Of a DNA stretch of 34,366 bases, positions 16,874-24,216 are shown piece by piece (within the stretch, counting starts at the first letter, position 1; every line of letters begins with the position of its first letter). This DNA comes from Prevotellaceae bacterium UBA2744 (lineage in GTDB: Bacteria; Bacteroidota; Bacteroidia; Bacteroidales; Bacteroidaceae). The stretch spans positions 1-34,366 of the forward strand of contig DEJQ01000030.1 in the NCBI GenBank assembly GCA_002353575.1. The letters are read 5' to 3'. The position numbers and the translations under genes are program-made. The notes under the pieces are model-generated. The model made no database searches. It saw only the letters and a list, made by a program, of their open reading frames with translations, and was not told where the DNA came from.

Positions 16874-16931
16874 AATGCAAAATGTAAAGTAGGTGCAACG
16901 ACAGATATTTTACATTTTGCATTTTTTTGTT
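16874..16931 (+). terminator. Intrinsic terminator after the HU gene
   Basis: A perfect 15-bp inverted repeat (AATGCAAAATGTAAA at 16874-16888, its complement at 16909-16923) with a 20-base loop is followed by a run of T. It separates HU from the polysaccharide region. Confidence 0.85.
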
Positions 16932-16963
16932 TTCCTACCTTTTATCAGAAATAATATTGCACA

Positions 16964-17758
16964 ATGTCACTTGATGTCCTGATATGTACGATTGATGCTG
17001 GAATACGCACTGTGCCCGCCGTATTGCTGCCGCCTATCAAGAACGTCTCGTGGATTGTGTCGATGCAATATACTGACAGGAAATTCTTGAATGAAGTCCC
17101 TGATGAATTACGCAACCGCCCTGATGTTACTCTCACGTTTCTCGAGGGTCGGGGATTGAGTGCGAATCGAAACAATGCCATAGCTCGTTCCTGTGCCGAT
17201 GTTTTGTTGATAGCCGACGATGACTGCCGATACACAGAGGAGTCACTCTGTCGGGTGATGTATTTCTTCGAAATGAATCCCTCTTACGATATTGTATGTT
17301 TTGCGGCATCCGGCTATGATGGAGTATTATTGAAAAAATATCCCTCTCAGCTTACGTCCTTCGAAACAGCTTTCCGCAACGGATATTATCCTGCTTCGGT
17401 CGAGATGGCTATGCGGCGCGGACTGGGCATTTACTTCGACACTCGTTTCGGACTGGGCAGTCAGTTCCTGTGTGCAGGCGAAGAAGACGTGTTGATAAAA
17501 GATGCTTTGAGAGCAGGGTGCAATGTAGTTGTCAATCCTGTCGTCATAGTTCGTACCGATCGTAATACTACGGGTCGGCAGTTCCTGTCTAACAAACAGT
17601 TACAACTCACCAAGGGTGCCGTGTTCCGTTATCTTTTCGGGACAGCCGATGCTGTGTGGCGGAGTGTGAAGGAAGCAGTTTCCTGTTCCGTTCGTCATCA
17701 AGTCAACCCCATTCCTATCTTATATAATATGTTACGAGGCATATGGATATTACGATAG
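16964..17758 (+). CDS. Glycosyltransferase family 2
   Basis: 264 residues, GT-A fold. It begins with the first beta strand (MSLDVLICTI), has the GRGLSANRNNAI segment (62-73) typical of a GT2 subgroup in Bacteroidetes polysaccharide loci, and the metal/nucleotide-binding acidic motif IADDDCRY (83-90, DDD at 85-87). The CAGEEDVLIKDAL stretch supplies the likely catalytic-base acids. No membrane segment is visible, so it is probably a peripheral enzyme adding a sugar to a lipid-linked oligosaccharide. Donor and acceptor are not readable. It is the first gene of the polysaccharide region and overlaps the next glycosyltransferase by 16 bases. The upstream box TACCTTTT (16936-16943) is a weak promoter candidate. 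Confidence 0.85.
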   Translation: MSLDVLICTIDAGIRTVPAVLLPPIKNVSWIVSMQYTDRKFLNEVPDELRNRPDVTLTFLEGRGLSANRNNAIARSCADVLLIADDDCRYTEESLCRVMYFFEMNPSYDIVCFAASGYDGVLLKKYPSQLTSFETAFRNGYYPASVEMAMRRGLGIYFDTRFGLGSQFLCAGEEDVLIKDALRAGCNVVVNPVVIVRTDRNTTGRQFLSNKQLQLTKGAVFRYLFGTADAVWRSVKEAVSCSVRHQVNPIPILYNMLRGIWILR

Positions 17759-18636
17759 TCATACCGATATACAATCGCAAGGATTACATACGTAAGACAC
17801 TTGAAAATATCGATGAGAAGTACCCCGTAATTCTTGTTGACAACGGAAGCACGGATGGTAGTTTCGAGTTGTGTAGCGAGTTGGTAGCCCGGCGAAAGCA
17901 TACCGTGCTTGTTGCAGAGCCGAAGGCCGGAGCTGCAGCAGCACGCAACAAGGGGTTGGCGATATGCCAGACCCGATGGGTGTATTTCTTCGATTCCGAC
18001 GATGTCTTTACGGGGCTTCCTATCTCTTGGGAAGGTGATGCCGATATGGTGTTTTTCCCTACAAATATCGAGGAAAACGGCCGGCTTCGCACGCGTACGT
18101 TTCAGAAGTCTGCCTCCCCTCACGTACACATACTTAACTCTATGCTGAACACCCTGGGTATGATTTTCCGTACTGACTTCCTTCGTGGTATTGGCGGATG
18201 GAACGAGTCTTGTCTTGTGTGGAACGATTGGGAATTGGGACTTCGGATTCTTCTGAATCATGTTAAGATTGATTGGATTACTAAGAAGTCATATCACATC
18301 ATAAAACTGCATTCCGACAGTATTACGGGCGACAGTTTCTCCTCGCGTACAGATAAGATTATCTCGACACTTGGTCATGCTTTCGATGATATTTTCAATT
18401 CCGACATCGAAGGAAAGGAACGTCAGAAAGCCTTTGCCGCTCTTTTCTACAGATGCTACATTCTGAGTGGAAAGATGCTGATGGAGGGTAGGGCAGAGTG
18501 TAGTGCAAAAGTCGATGTGTTCATCTACGACCGTTTCCGCGTAAACCGTCAGAGTCATATGATGGGGCAGATGTTACGATGGGCAACTGCCAAGGGTGTC
18601 AGAGGAGTGTGGCGTATAGCTCTGCGTATTGTTTAG
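17743..18636 (+). CDS. Glycosyltransferase family 2
   Basis: 297 residues, GT-A fold. ITIVIPIYNRKDYI (3-16) is the canonical GT2 N terminus, then VDNGSTDGS (32-40) for nucleotide binding, GAAAARNKGLAI, and the DXD-type motif FFDSDD (82-87). NDWELGLRILL provides the acceptor/base region (ED-like position WND-WE). Its start lies inside the last codons of the previous gene (16-base overlap), so the two are coupled. Its 3' end overlaps the convergent GT4-like gene by 38 bases. Specificity unknown; presumably assembles a repeat unit of capsule or O-antigen. Confidence 0.87.
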   Translation: MDITIVIPIYNRKDYIRKTLENIDEKYPVILVDNGSTDGSFELCSELVARRKHTVLVAEPKAGAAAARNKGLAICQTRWVYFFDSDDVFTGLPISWEGDADMVFFPTNIEENGRLRTRTFQKSASPHVHILNSMLNTLGMIFRTDFLRGIGGWNESCLVWNDWELGLRILLNHVKIDWITKKSYHIIKLHSDSITGDSFSSRTDKIISTLGHAFDDIFNSDIEGKERQKAFAALFYRCYILSGKMLMEGRAECSAKVDVFIYDRFRVNRQSHMMGQMLRWATAKGVRGVWRIALRIV

Positions 18637-19705
18637 CCACTTTTATGTAGTCGTGGTGTTTTTCTATGTACTCCATGCTCTGACGCTTCAGTTCCGGAAT
18701 GCGTTCGGGGTGCAGGACGAACTGTTCTATTTCGTGGTAGCAACTCTCGTGGTTTGGCTGTACATTTATGATAGGACGCAGGTGCTCCTCTCCCAATATC
18801 TCGTAGTTTTCCGGTTCCCCGCCTCCTATGTCTATGATACCCTTCGACATTGCTTCCAGCGAATTCATTGATGGTGTGTATGAATAAATCTGGTCGAGAA
18901 TCGCATCGTTCTCTTCCATTATCTTCTGATACTCTGCAAATGGCACACCCTCTACTATCCTTATATCTACCTTCTCGGGGTATTTCTGTTTCACGGCTTC
19001 TGCTGCTGCGAGTAGAATGTCTGTCCCTTTGTATGCGTGGCGTTTTGGAGAGAGGCCTATGAAGAGTGAGACTGCTGACGGAATCTTGAACGCTTTCTTT
19101 TCCTTCCCTTTCTTTGGCTTTATGGGGAATGGTATGAACCTCACCTTATCCTTCAGTTCCGGCACGGTATTATATGTAGCCCAGTATTCGTAGAGTCCTG
19201 CCACTATGGCATCGCAATCGTTTGCTATATATTTACAGAGTGTTTCCTTTGCTGTGCCGATTACGTCGGCGCGAAACAGTTCTGCCGGTTCGTCGTGCCT
19301 TATTCTGTTTCCTATGTTGAAGTCGCTGTAGCGGAGTGGGCGTATGTCAGTGTTCACCTTTGCCCAGTAGTAGTCCATTCCGAATGCTCCCAGCACAATC
19401 TTACGATTATGCCTGCGCAGGTAGTTGTAGAATGGCGCTATGCGTTCTGCTTTCAGTTCCAGGAACATAGGATTGATCAACTGCACTATGTCGTATCCGC
19501 GCATCTTGGGCAGGGCTTTCATCAGCCTGCACATGAATGATGCAGTTCCCCAGAGTCCGTTGTCGCGTTTCAGGTCAATGTCTCTCGGATAGTTTTTCCA
19601 GTGGTCTCCCGTACTTGCCACCACACACTCGTGTCCCAGCGCCTTCAGCCCTTCAGCCAAGGTGTTGTGTACATTTGAATAGTCGCCAAGCAGGAGTATT
19701 TTCAT
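18599..19705 (-). CDS. Glycosyltransferase, GT4-like (GT-B fold)
   Basis: 368 residues. The N-terminal Rossmann domain begins MKILLLGDYSNVHNTLAEGL, as in GT-B enzymes. The second domain holds VSLFIGLSPKRHAYKGTDILLAA, with the K-G-x-D donor-phosphate loop. SYTPSMNSLEAMSKG and GGGEPENYEI supply acidic residues at the positions of the GT4 E-x7-E nucleotide-sugar site. It lacks membrane segments. The gene is on the opposite strand to all neighbouring glycosyltransferases, has its own promoter, and its last 38 bases overlap the convergent GT2 gene. Donor sugar is unknown. Confidence 0.8.
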   Translation of the reverse strand: MKILLLGDYSNVHNTLAEGLKALGHECVVASTGDHWKNYPRDIDLKRDNGLWGTASFMCRLMKALPKMRGYDIVQLINPMFLELKAERIAPFYNYLRRHNRKIVLGAFGMDYYWAKVNTDIRPLRYSDFNIGNRIRHDEPAELFRADVIGTAKETLCKYIANDCDAIVAGLYEYWATYNTVPELKDKVRFIPFPIKPKKGKEKKAFKIPSAVSLFIGLSPKRHAYKGTDILLAAAEAVKQKYPEKVDIRIVEGVPFAEYQKIMEENDAILDQIYSYTPSMNSLEAMSKGIIDIGGGEPENYEILGEEHLRPIINVQPNHESCYHEIEQFVLHPERIPELKRQSMEYIEKHHDYIKVAKQYAELYATLL

Positions 19706-19734
19706 GTTATGGGGAGCAATGTATAAATATTGTG

Positions 19735-19742
19735 CAAAAATA
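19735..19742 (-). promoter_or_regulatory. TAnnTTTG promoter box for the GT4-like gene
   Basis: TATTTTTG on the minus strand, 29 bases upstream of the ATG at 19705, in an AT-rich divergent spacer (19706-19791). I see no comparably good box for the plus-strand gene at 19792. Confidence 0.42.
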
Positions 19743-19791
19743 GCAATTTTTTATATATTATTGCGTTATTATTTATAATAAATGCAGATTC

Positions 19792-20832
19792 ATGTCAACT
19801 CTCTTAGTTCGGGCTTTTGGTTATATATATAGGCAGGCAAAGCGTGCTTTGTATGCAAACAGATATTTCAATTGGTATATCTTTTCCCGAAACTTGAGTC
19901 GTCTGTGGTATGAGACTGCCGATAAACACTATGTCGATGGAATAGCCGGACATGAAGGTTCCATGAATAAAACGGTAGTATTCCTGTGCAATGGTTTTGT
20001 TGAACATGGAGGGTGGGCCGACCGCTTGAAGGGCATTCTTTCTACTTATGCTGTTTGCAAGGACCTGGGTGTTGACTTCCGTCTGTCGTTTACTTCCCCA
20101 TTCCCCCTTACCGATTATCTCGTCCCTAACTCCTATGATTGGACTATCCCTGCCGACGAGGTTATATATGATCGGTCTGTGTCCGAGATTATTACTCTTG
20201 AGATAGGAAGCGAGTCTGATTGGCAGGGACGCAGGCAGTACGCGCTCCTGAAGCGGCGCATATCGCAGTCTTCTGCCCGGCAGATTCATGTCTATACCAA
20301 TGCTCATTTTGCCTATCTGCGTGGGTTCTCTGCTCTCTTCGACGAACTGTTCAAACCCTCCGAACGTCTTCGTCTCTCGCTTGATAAGTGCAGCCGTGAA
20401 CTCGGTTCCGACTATCTCAGTGTCTCTTCCCGTTTCATAGGCAGTTTGGGTGATTTCGCAGACACCCAGCATGCCGATGCACTTCCTCAGCCTCTGCGCC
20501 GGCAGCTCCTTGACCGTTGCGTGGCTCAGGTACGTCAGCTCCACGACTCCCATCCTGGCAGTCGCATCTTGGTCTGTTCCGATAGCATCACCTTCCTCGG
20601 GGCTGTTTCCTCTCTGCCTTATACATATATTTATAATGGACGTATGGTACATTTCGATGTGGGCGATACAGACCACAGCTACGAACTATACGAAAAGACC
20701 TTCGTCGATTTCTTTCTGATAGCCAATGCCTCACACATCTACCGTCTGGAAACCCGCTGGGTGCGTAACAGTGGTTTCCCCTATGCAGCTGCAAAGATAT
20801 ATGATCATCCGTTCCATAGCATACGATTCTGA
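19792..20832 (+). CDS. Fucosyltransferase-like glycosyltransferase (NodZ/GT-B-like)
   Basis: 346 residues. GGWADRLKGILSTYAVCKDLG (from residue 73; quoted only to mark the site) resembles the 'G..DRL.G...AYA.A...GR' donor-binding motif of NodZ, FUT8 and related fucosyltransferase-fold proteins. Near residues 255-270, SRILVCSDSITFLGAVSSLP resembles their 'V.SD...F' motif. The C-terminal segment NSGFPYAAAKIYD matches the 'SGF...AA' element of the same fold. I infer a GDP-sugar (possibly GDP-fucose) transferase; the assignment is from remembered motifs only. The gene starts the plus-strand block Wzx - GT2, two bases ahead of the flippase gene. The N-terminal 35 residues are aromatic and basic, perhaps membrane-associated. 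Confidence 0.5.
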   Translation: MSTLLVRAFGYIYRQAKRALYANRYFNWYIFSRNLSRLWYETADKHYVDGIAGHEGSMNKTVVFLCNGFVEHGGWADRLKGILSTYAVCKDLGVDFRLSFTSPFPLTDYLVPNSYDWTIPADEVIYDRSVSEIITLEIGSESDWQGRRQYALLKRRISQSSARQIHVYTNAHFAYLRGFSALFDELFKPSERLRLSLDKCSRELGSDYLSVSSRFIGSLGDFADTQHADALPQPLRRQLLDRCVAQVRQLHDSHPGSRILVCSDSITFLGAVSSLPYTYIYNGRMVHFDVGDTDHSYELYEKTFVDFFLIANASHIYRLETRWVRNSGFPYAAAKIYDHPFHSIRF

Positions 20833-20834
20833 TT

Positions 20835-22307
20835 ATGAGTACAGACAAGGATAATAAATCATACCGCCAGATAATGAAGGGTACGGCTGTGTTCGGAGGT
20901 ACACAACTGTTCACAATGCTTGCGAACATAATAAAGGGAAAGTTCACGGCTGTTATTCTGAGCACGGGCGGAATGGGTATTTCCTCTCTCTTGAATTCAG
21001 CCCTGGTACCCATGCAGCAGCTGTTCACCTTTAGTCTGCCGACGGCTGCTGTGCGCGACATAGCAAATGAAGAGACTCCCCGGTTGAAATCCGGGAAGGT
21101 GCTTGCCTTCCGTCGTACTCTATTCATCTTGGCTGCACTCGGTATGATTATTATGGCTGCGAGTGCTCCTCTTTTCAGTGTATCTACATTCGGAAACGAT
21201 GCTCATACCCTGTGGTTCGTTGAATTGTCTATAGCCCTGCTGTTCTTGATTCTTACCTCGGGCGAGAATGCCGTGCTTCAGAGCTATCGCCAACTGAAGT
21301 CCCTGGCTTTGTGTAATGTTGTCGGTGCCCTGTGCGGACTTCTCTTTGGCATACCGCTCTACTATTTCTATGGAGTCGACGGTATAGCTCCTTCCATCGT
21401 AATCATGTCGGTTGTCACCTTCCTGTTCAGCCTTCATTTCACTCGTCAGCTGCCCGTCGTCGGTGTGTCGCAGCCTTGGAGCGAGACGTGGCGGTGTAGT
21501 AGGGATATGCTCCTGTTCGGTGGTGCCATGATGATTGCGGCTGTCATAGGCAGTCTCAGCACCTATTTCGTCAACACCTTCATCCGCAGTTACGGCAGCA
21601 TAGATGACGTGGGTCTTTTTCAGGCAGCCAACACCATCACCCTGCAGTGTACGTCACTTGTCTTTGCAGCTATGGCTACAGACTATTATCCTCATCTCTC
21701 ATCCGTTGTGGACAATCATGAAGAAACATGCAAGTTGGTTCGTCAGCAGGGCGAGATAGTAGTTCTCGTCATAGCCTCTGTGGCCTCTCTGCTCGTATGC
21801 TTTGCTCCTCTTGCAGTTCGTCTGTTGCTTACCTCCGATTTCGACTCACTCGTTCCGTTGCTCCGCCTTATTGCCGTAAGCTTTATGGGCAGGGCATTTT
21901 GCTTTCCCCTCGACTACGTGTGTCTGGCACGTGGCGACAAGTCTTTTTTCTTTTGGGTTGACGGAGTGTGGACCAATATCAAGACCTTTGCTCTTCTCGT
22001 TTCCGGATATTACTTCTTTGGACTCATCGGTCTTGGTTATGCTATTCTTCTCAATGCTCTCATCGACATCTTCATGTCGTTCACTCTGAATAAACTCCGT
22101 TACGGCATCACATACGACAGGGGAGTCTTAAGGCTATATCTGCCTCTGCTCCTTATGCTTGTCTTGCAGCTTGCAGTTTCGTTTCTTGCCGATTCGACCT
22201 TGAGTCAGTCCCTGACTCTTCTCCTCGCTCTGATTATTTGTATTTTCTCATATGTCCAACTCGATCGTCGCATCGGCTTCAAGTCCATATTGAGAAAGCG
22301 CCAGTGA
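20835..22307 (+). CDS. Wzx-type polysaccharide flippase (MOP superfamily)
   Basis: 490 residues, almost entirely hydrophobic segments separated by short loops, about 12-14 membrane helices. The N terminus (YRQIMKGTAVFGGTQLFTML, then ANIIKGKFTAVILSTGGMGI) is typical of O-antigen/capsule flippases: an amphipathic start, the first helix with GG, then 'K..A..LG..G'. It would move lipid-linked repeat units across the inner membrane. It lies between the fucosyltransferase-like gene (2-base gap) and a GT2 gene (24-base gap). No Wzy-type polymerase is recognisable in the window, so the locus is incomplete here. Confidence 0.86.
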   Translation: MSTDKDNKSYRQIMKGTAVFGGTQLFTMLANIIKGKFTAVILSTGGMGISSLLNSALVPMQQLFTFSLPTAAVRDIANEETPRLKSGKVLAFRRTLFILAALGMIIMAASAPLFSVSTFGNDAHTLWFVELSIALLFLILTSGENAVLQSYRQLKSLALCNVVGALCGLLFGIPLYYFYGVDGIAPSIVIMSVVTFLFSLHFTRQLPVVGVSQPWSETWRCSRDMLLFGGAMMIAAVIGSLSTYFVNTFIRSYGSIDDVGLFQAANTITLQCTSLVFAAMATDYYPHLSSVVDNHEETCKLVRQQGEIVVLVIASVASLLVCFAPLAVRLLLTSDFDSLVPLLRLIAVSFMGRAFCFPLDYVCLARGDKSFFFWVDGVWTNIKTFALLVSGYYFFGLIGLGYAILLNALIDIFMSFTLNKLRYGITYDRGVLRLYLPLLLMLVLQLAVSFLADSTLSQSLTLLLALIICIFSYVQLDRRIGFKSILRKRQ

Positions 22308-22331
22308 TGTTACATAAAAAACCATGAAGAA

Positions 22332-23354
22332 ATGCAGAAGATAAAAATATCAGTTCTCATAGCCATATACAATGCAGAGAAATATCTGTATCAGTGTCTC
22401 GACTCGCTTCGCCATCAGACCCTTCAGGAGTGCGAATTCATTTGTGTCGATGACTGTTCCACCGACTCTTCCGTCGCCATAGTCAAGAGTTTTGTGGCTG
22501 CCGACCCTCGTTTCAGATTGTTGCACACCCCGGTCAACAGCGGACAGGCAGTAGCCCGCAACTTAGGACTTGAATTTGCAAGCGGTGATTATATCACTAT
22601 GCTCGATGCCGACGACTGGTTCAATCCCGATTCTTTGGAACAGGCATACAGGACCCTTCAGCTTACACCCGATTGTGATTGTGCCCTGTTGCAGCTGGTT
22701 AAGGTGAAAGATGGAATACAGACACGCTATGATGGTATCTCCGGCGGTGTGTTCAGCGGGCAGGAAGCATTTCGCCTTTCGCTCGACTGGAGACTGCATG
22801 GATACTATGTTATTCGTCGCGATATACATCTGCAATATCCCTACGATACAAGTCGCCGCCTATATTCCGATGACAATACCACACGCCTTCATTTTCTGCA
22901 TTCCCGTCGTGTTGCATTTTCCGATGGAGTATATTATTATCGCCAGCATGCAGAATCGATGACTCATAAATACACACCCCTGCGTTTCCTGTTCATGGAT
23001 GCGTTTTCCGATATGAAGTCGCACATACAGCGTGAAATTGCTCAGGGGAATATCGACAATCCAGAGGAAATACTCACATACTTCGAGAATCTCCGCTGGT
23101 TCAACTTCCTGTCGATGATGCACTACTACCTGAAGCACAAAAAAAAGATGTCAGCCCAGGAGCAGACCGACATCTTATCTCGTTTGAAATCAAAACTCAT
23201 TACTTTCGAAACCGACCGTATCGAGTCGCGTTTCAAGTGTCGCTTCGGGTATATCCCGCTGCGCAACTGGAATTTGTTCTACTTACAGGAAGTAGTCTTC
23301 TGGAAGATTCATCCTCTCTACCTGACCCTGAAGGCTAATAGAGCGGTTCGTTGA
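22332..23354 (+). CDS. Glycosyltransferase family 2
   Basis: 340 residues. KISVLIAIYNAEKYLYQCLD (5-24) is the standard GT2 N terminus, followed by VDDCSTDSS (39-47), NSGQAVARNLGLE (69-81) and the DXD-type motif LDADDWF (91-97), where many bacterial GT2 capsule enzymes have DADD. RRLYSDDNTTRLHFL gives acidic candidates for the catalytic base. The C terminus has amphipathic helices but no clear membrane span. The gene ends the plus-strand polysaccharide block and overlaps the convergent rfbC by 20 bases. Donor and acceptor unknown. Confidence 0.88.
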   Translation: MQKIKISVLIAIYNAEKYLYQCLDSLRHQTLQECEFICVDDCSTDSSVAIVKSFVAADPRFRLLHTPVNSGQAVARNLGLEFASGDYITMLDADDWFNPDSLEQAYRTLQLTPDCDCALLQLVKVKDGIQTRYDGISGGVFSGQEAFRLSLDWRLHGYYVIRRDIHLQYPYDTSRRLYSDDNTTRLHFLHSRRVAFSDGVYYYRQHAESMTHKYTPLRFLFMDAFSDMKSHIQREIAQGNIDNPEEILTYFENLRWFNFLSMMHYYLKHKKKMSAQEQTDILSRLKSKLITFETDRIESRFKCRFGYIPLRNWNLFYLQEVVFWKIHPLYLTLKANRAVR

Positions 23355-23907
23355 TGTCGAACACCAGTTCTGCGTCTTTCAGTCGCGGATGGTGGGCATC
23401 TTTCTCGCTCAGTATCCGGTTTTCTGTCGGCACCTTCCAGTCAATGCCCAGGTCGGGATCGTCCCATGCTATGGCACCTTCAGATTGCGGTGCATAGTAG
23501 TTATCGCATTTATACTGGAACACAGCCTCGTCGCTGAGCACTGCAAATCCGTGTGCAAAACCTCGGGGAACGAAGATCTGCTTGTGGTTTTCAGCTGTCA
23601 GTTCTACGGCTACGTGTTTTCCGAACGTAGGCGACCCCTTGCGGATATCCACTGCTACGTCCAGTACAGCACCCTTCACCACTCTTACCAGTTTCGACTG
23701 GGTGAACGGTGGCTTCTGGAAGTGCAGTCCTCTGACCACTCCTGCTACCGACATGCTTTCGTTGTCCTGCACAAAGTGAGTCTTGCACACCTTCTCTTCA
23801 AATTCCCGCTGCGAGAAACTCTCGAAGAAGTAGCCCCGCGCATCTCCGAAGATACGTGGTTCTATAATCTTTACCCCCTCGATTTCTGTATCCGTCACGC
23901 TGATCAT
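23335..23907 (-). CDS. rfbC: dTDP-4-dehydrorhamnose 3,5-epimerase
   Basis: 190 residues from the ATG at 23907. The frame extends to 23976, but that part overlaps the STAS gene and is not family-like. Motifs are IFGDARGYFFES (19-30), GVVRGLHFQ with catalytic His62, SKLVRVVKGAVLDVAVDIR (71-89), IFVPRGFAHGF with His119, and YKCDNYYAP with the catalytic Tyr at 137/138. RmlC makes the third step of dTDP-L-rhamnose synthesis. The other three genes (rfbA, rfbB, rfbD) are not in the window. The ATG overlaps the stop of the upstream STAS gene (ATGA, 23904-23907). The last 20 bases overlap the convergent GT2 gene. Confidence 0.93.
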   Translation of the reverse strand: MISVTDTEIEGVKIIEPRIFGDARGYFFESFSQREFEEKVCKTHFVQDNESMSVAGVVRGLHFQKPPFTQSKLVRVVKGAVLDVAVDIRKGSPTFGKHVAVELTAENHKQIFVPRGFAHGFAVLSDEAVFQYKCDNYYAPQSEGAIAWDDPDLGIDWKVPTENRILSEKDAHHPRLKDAELVFDINEPLY

Positions 23908-24200
23908 AGAATCTTCATCATCATGGTGAAGCCAGTCAGGTCGAATACGCTTTTCACTGTCGGTTGCAGGTTGCAAAGTGCCAGTTCTCCGCCTTTTGCC
24001 TGCAGCTGCTTATGTATGGTCAGTATCGCACGCAGGCCGGAACTTGATATGTATTCCAGTTCACTGCAGTCGAATACGATATTATTGTTTTCTGCTACGA
24101 CAGTTGCAAGTTCTTTGTCGAATTCTTCTACTGCGGCAGTGTCGAGTCTGCCACTTAGCTCTACGGTGGTCTTGTCACCCTTTATAACGTTAATATCCAT
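23904..24200 (-). CDS. STAS-domain protein, anti-sigma-factor antagonist type
   Basis: 98 residues, a single STAS domain (SpoIIAA-like). The N-terminal strand MDINVIKGDKTTVELSGRLD is followed by FDCSELEYISSSGLRAIL (43-60). There SSSGLR aligns with the conserved D-S-S-G-L of SpoIIAA, making Ser53 the candidate phosphorylation site; the usual Asp is Ser52. The C-terminal LQPTVKSVFDLTGFTMMMKI fits the family. Such proteins bind anti-sigma kinases of the RsbW/SpoIIAB type, but none is encoded here. The gene lies 16 bases after alaS and its stop overlaps the rfbC start, so it is probably co-transcribed and coupled with rfbC. Confidence 0.87.
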   Translation of the reverse strand: MDINVIKGDKTTVELSGRLDTAAVEEFDKELATVVAENNNIVFDCSELEYISSSGLRAILTIHKQLQAKGGELALCNLQPTVKSVFDLTGFTMMMKIL

Positions 24201-24216
24201 GTTTCTTTTTTTGTTA

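Noticed and set aside
19804..20676. Minus-strand open frame of 290 codons
   Set aside because: Antisense to the fucosyltransferase-like gene, which has coherent motifs and operon spacing; the antisense frame has none.
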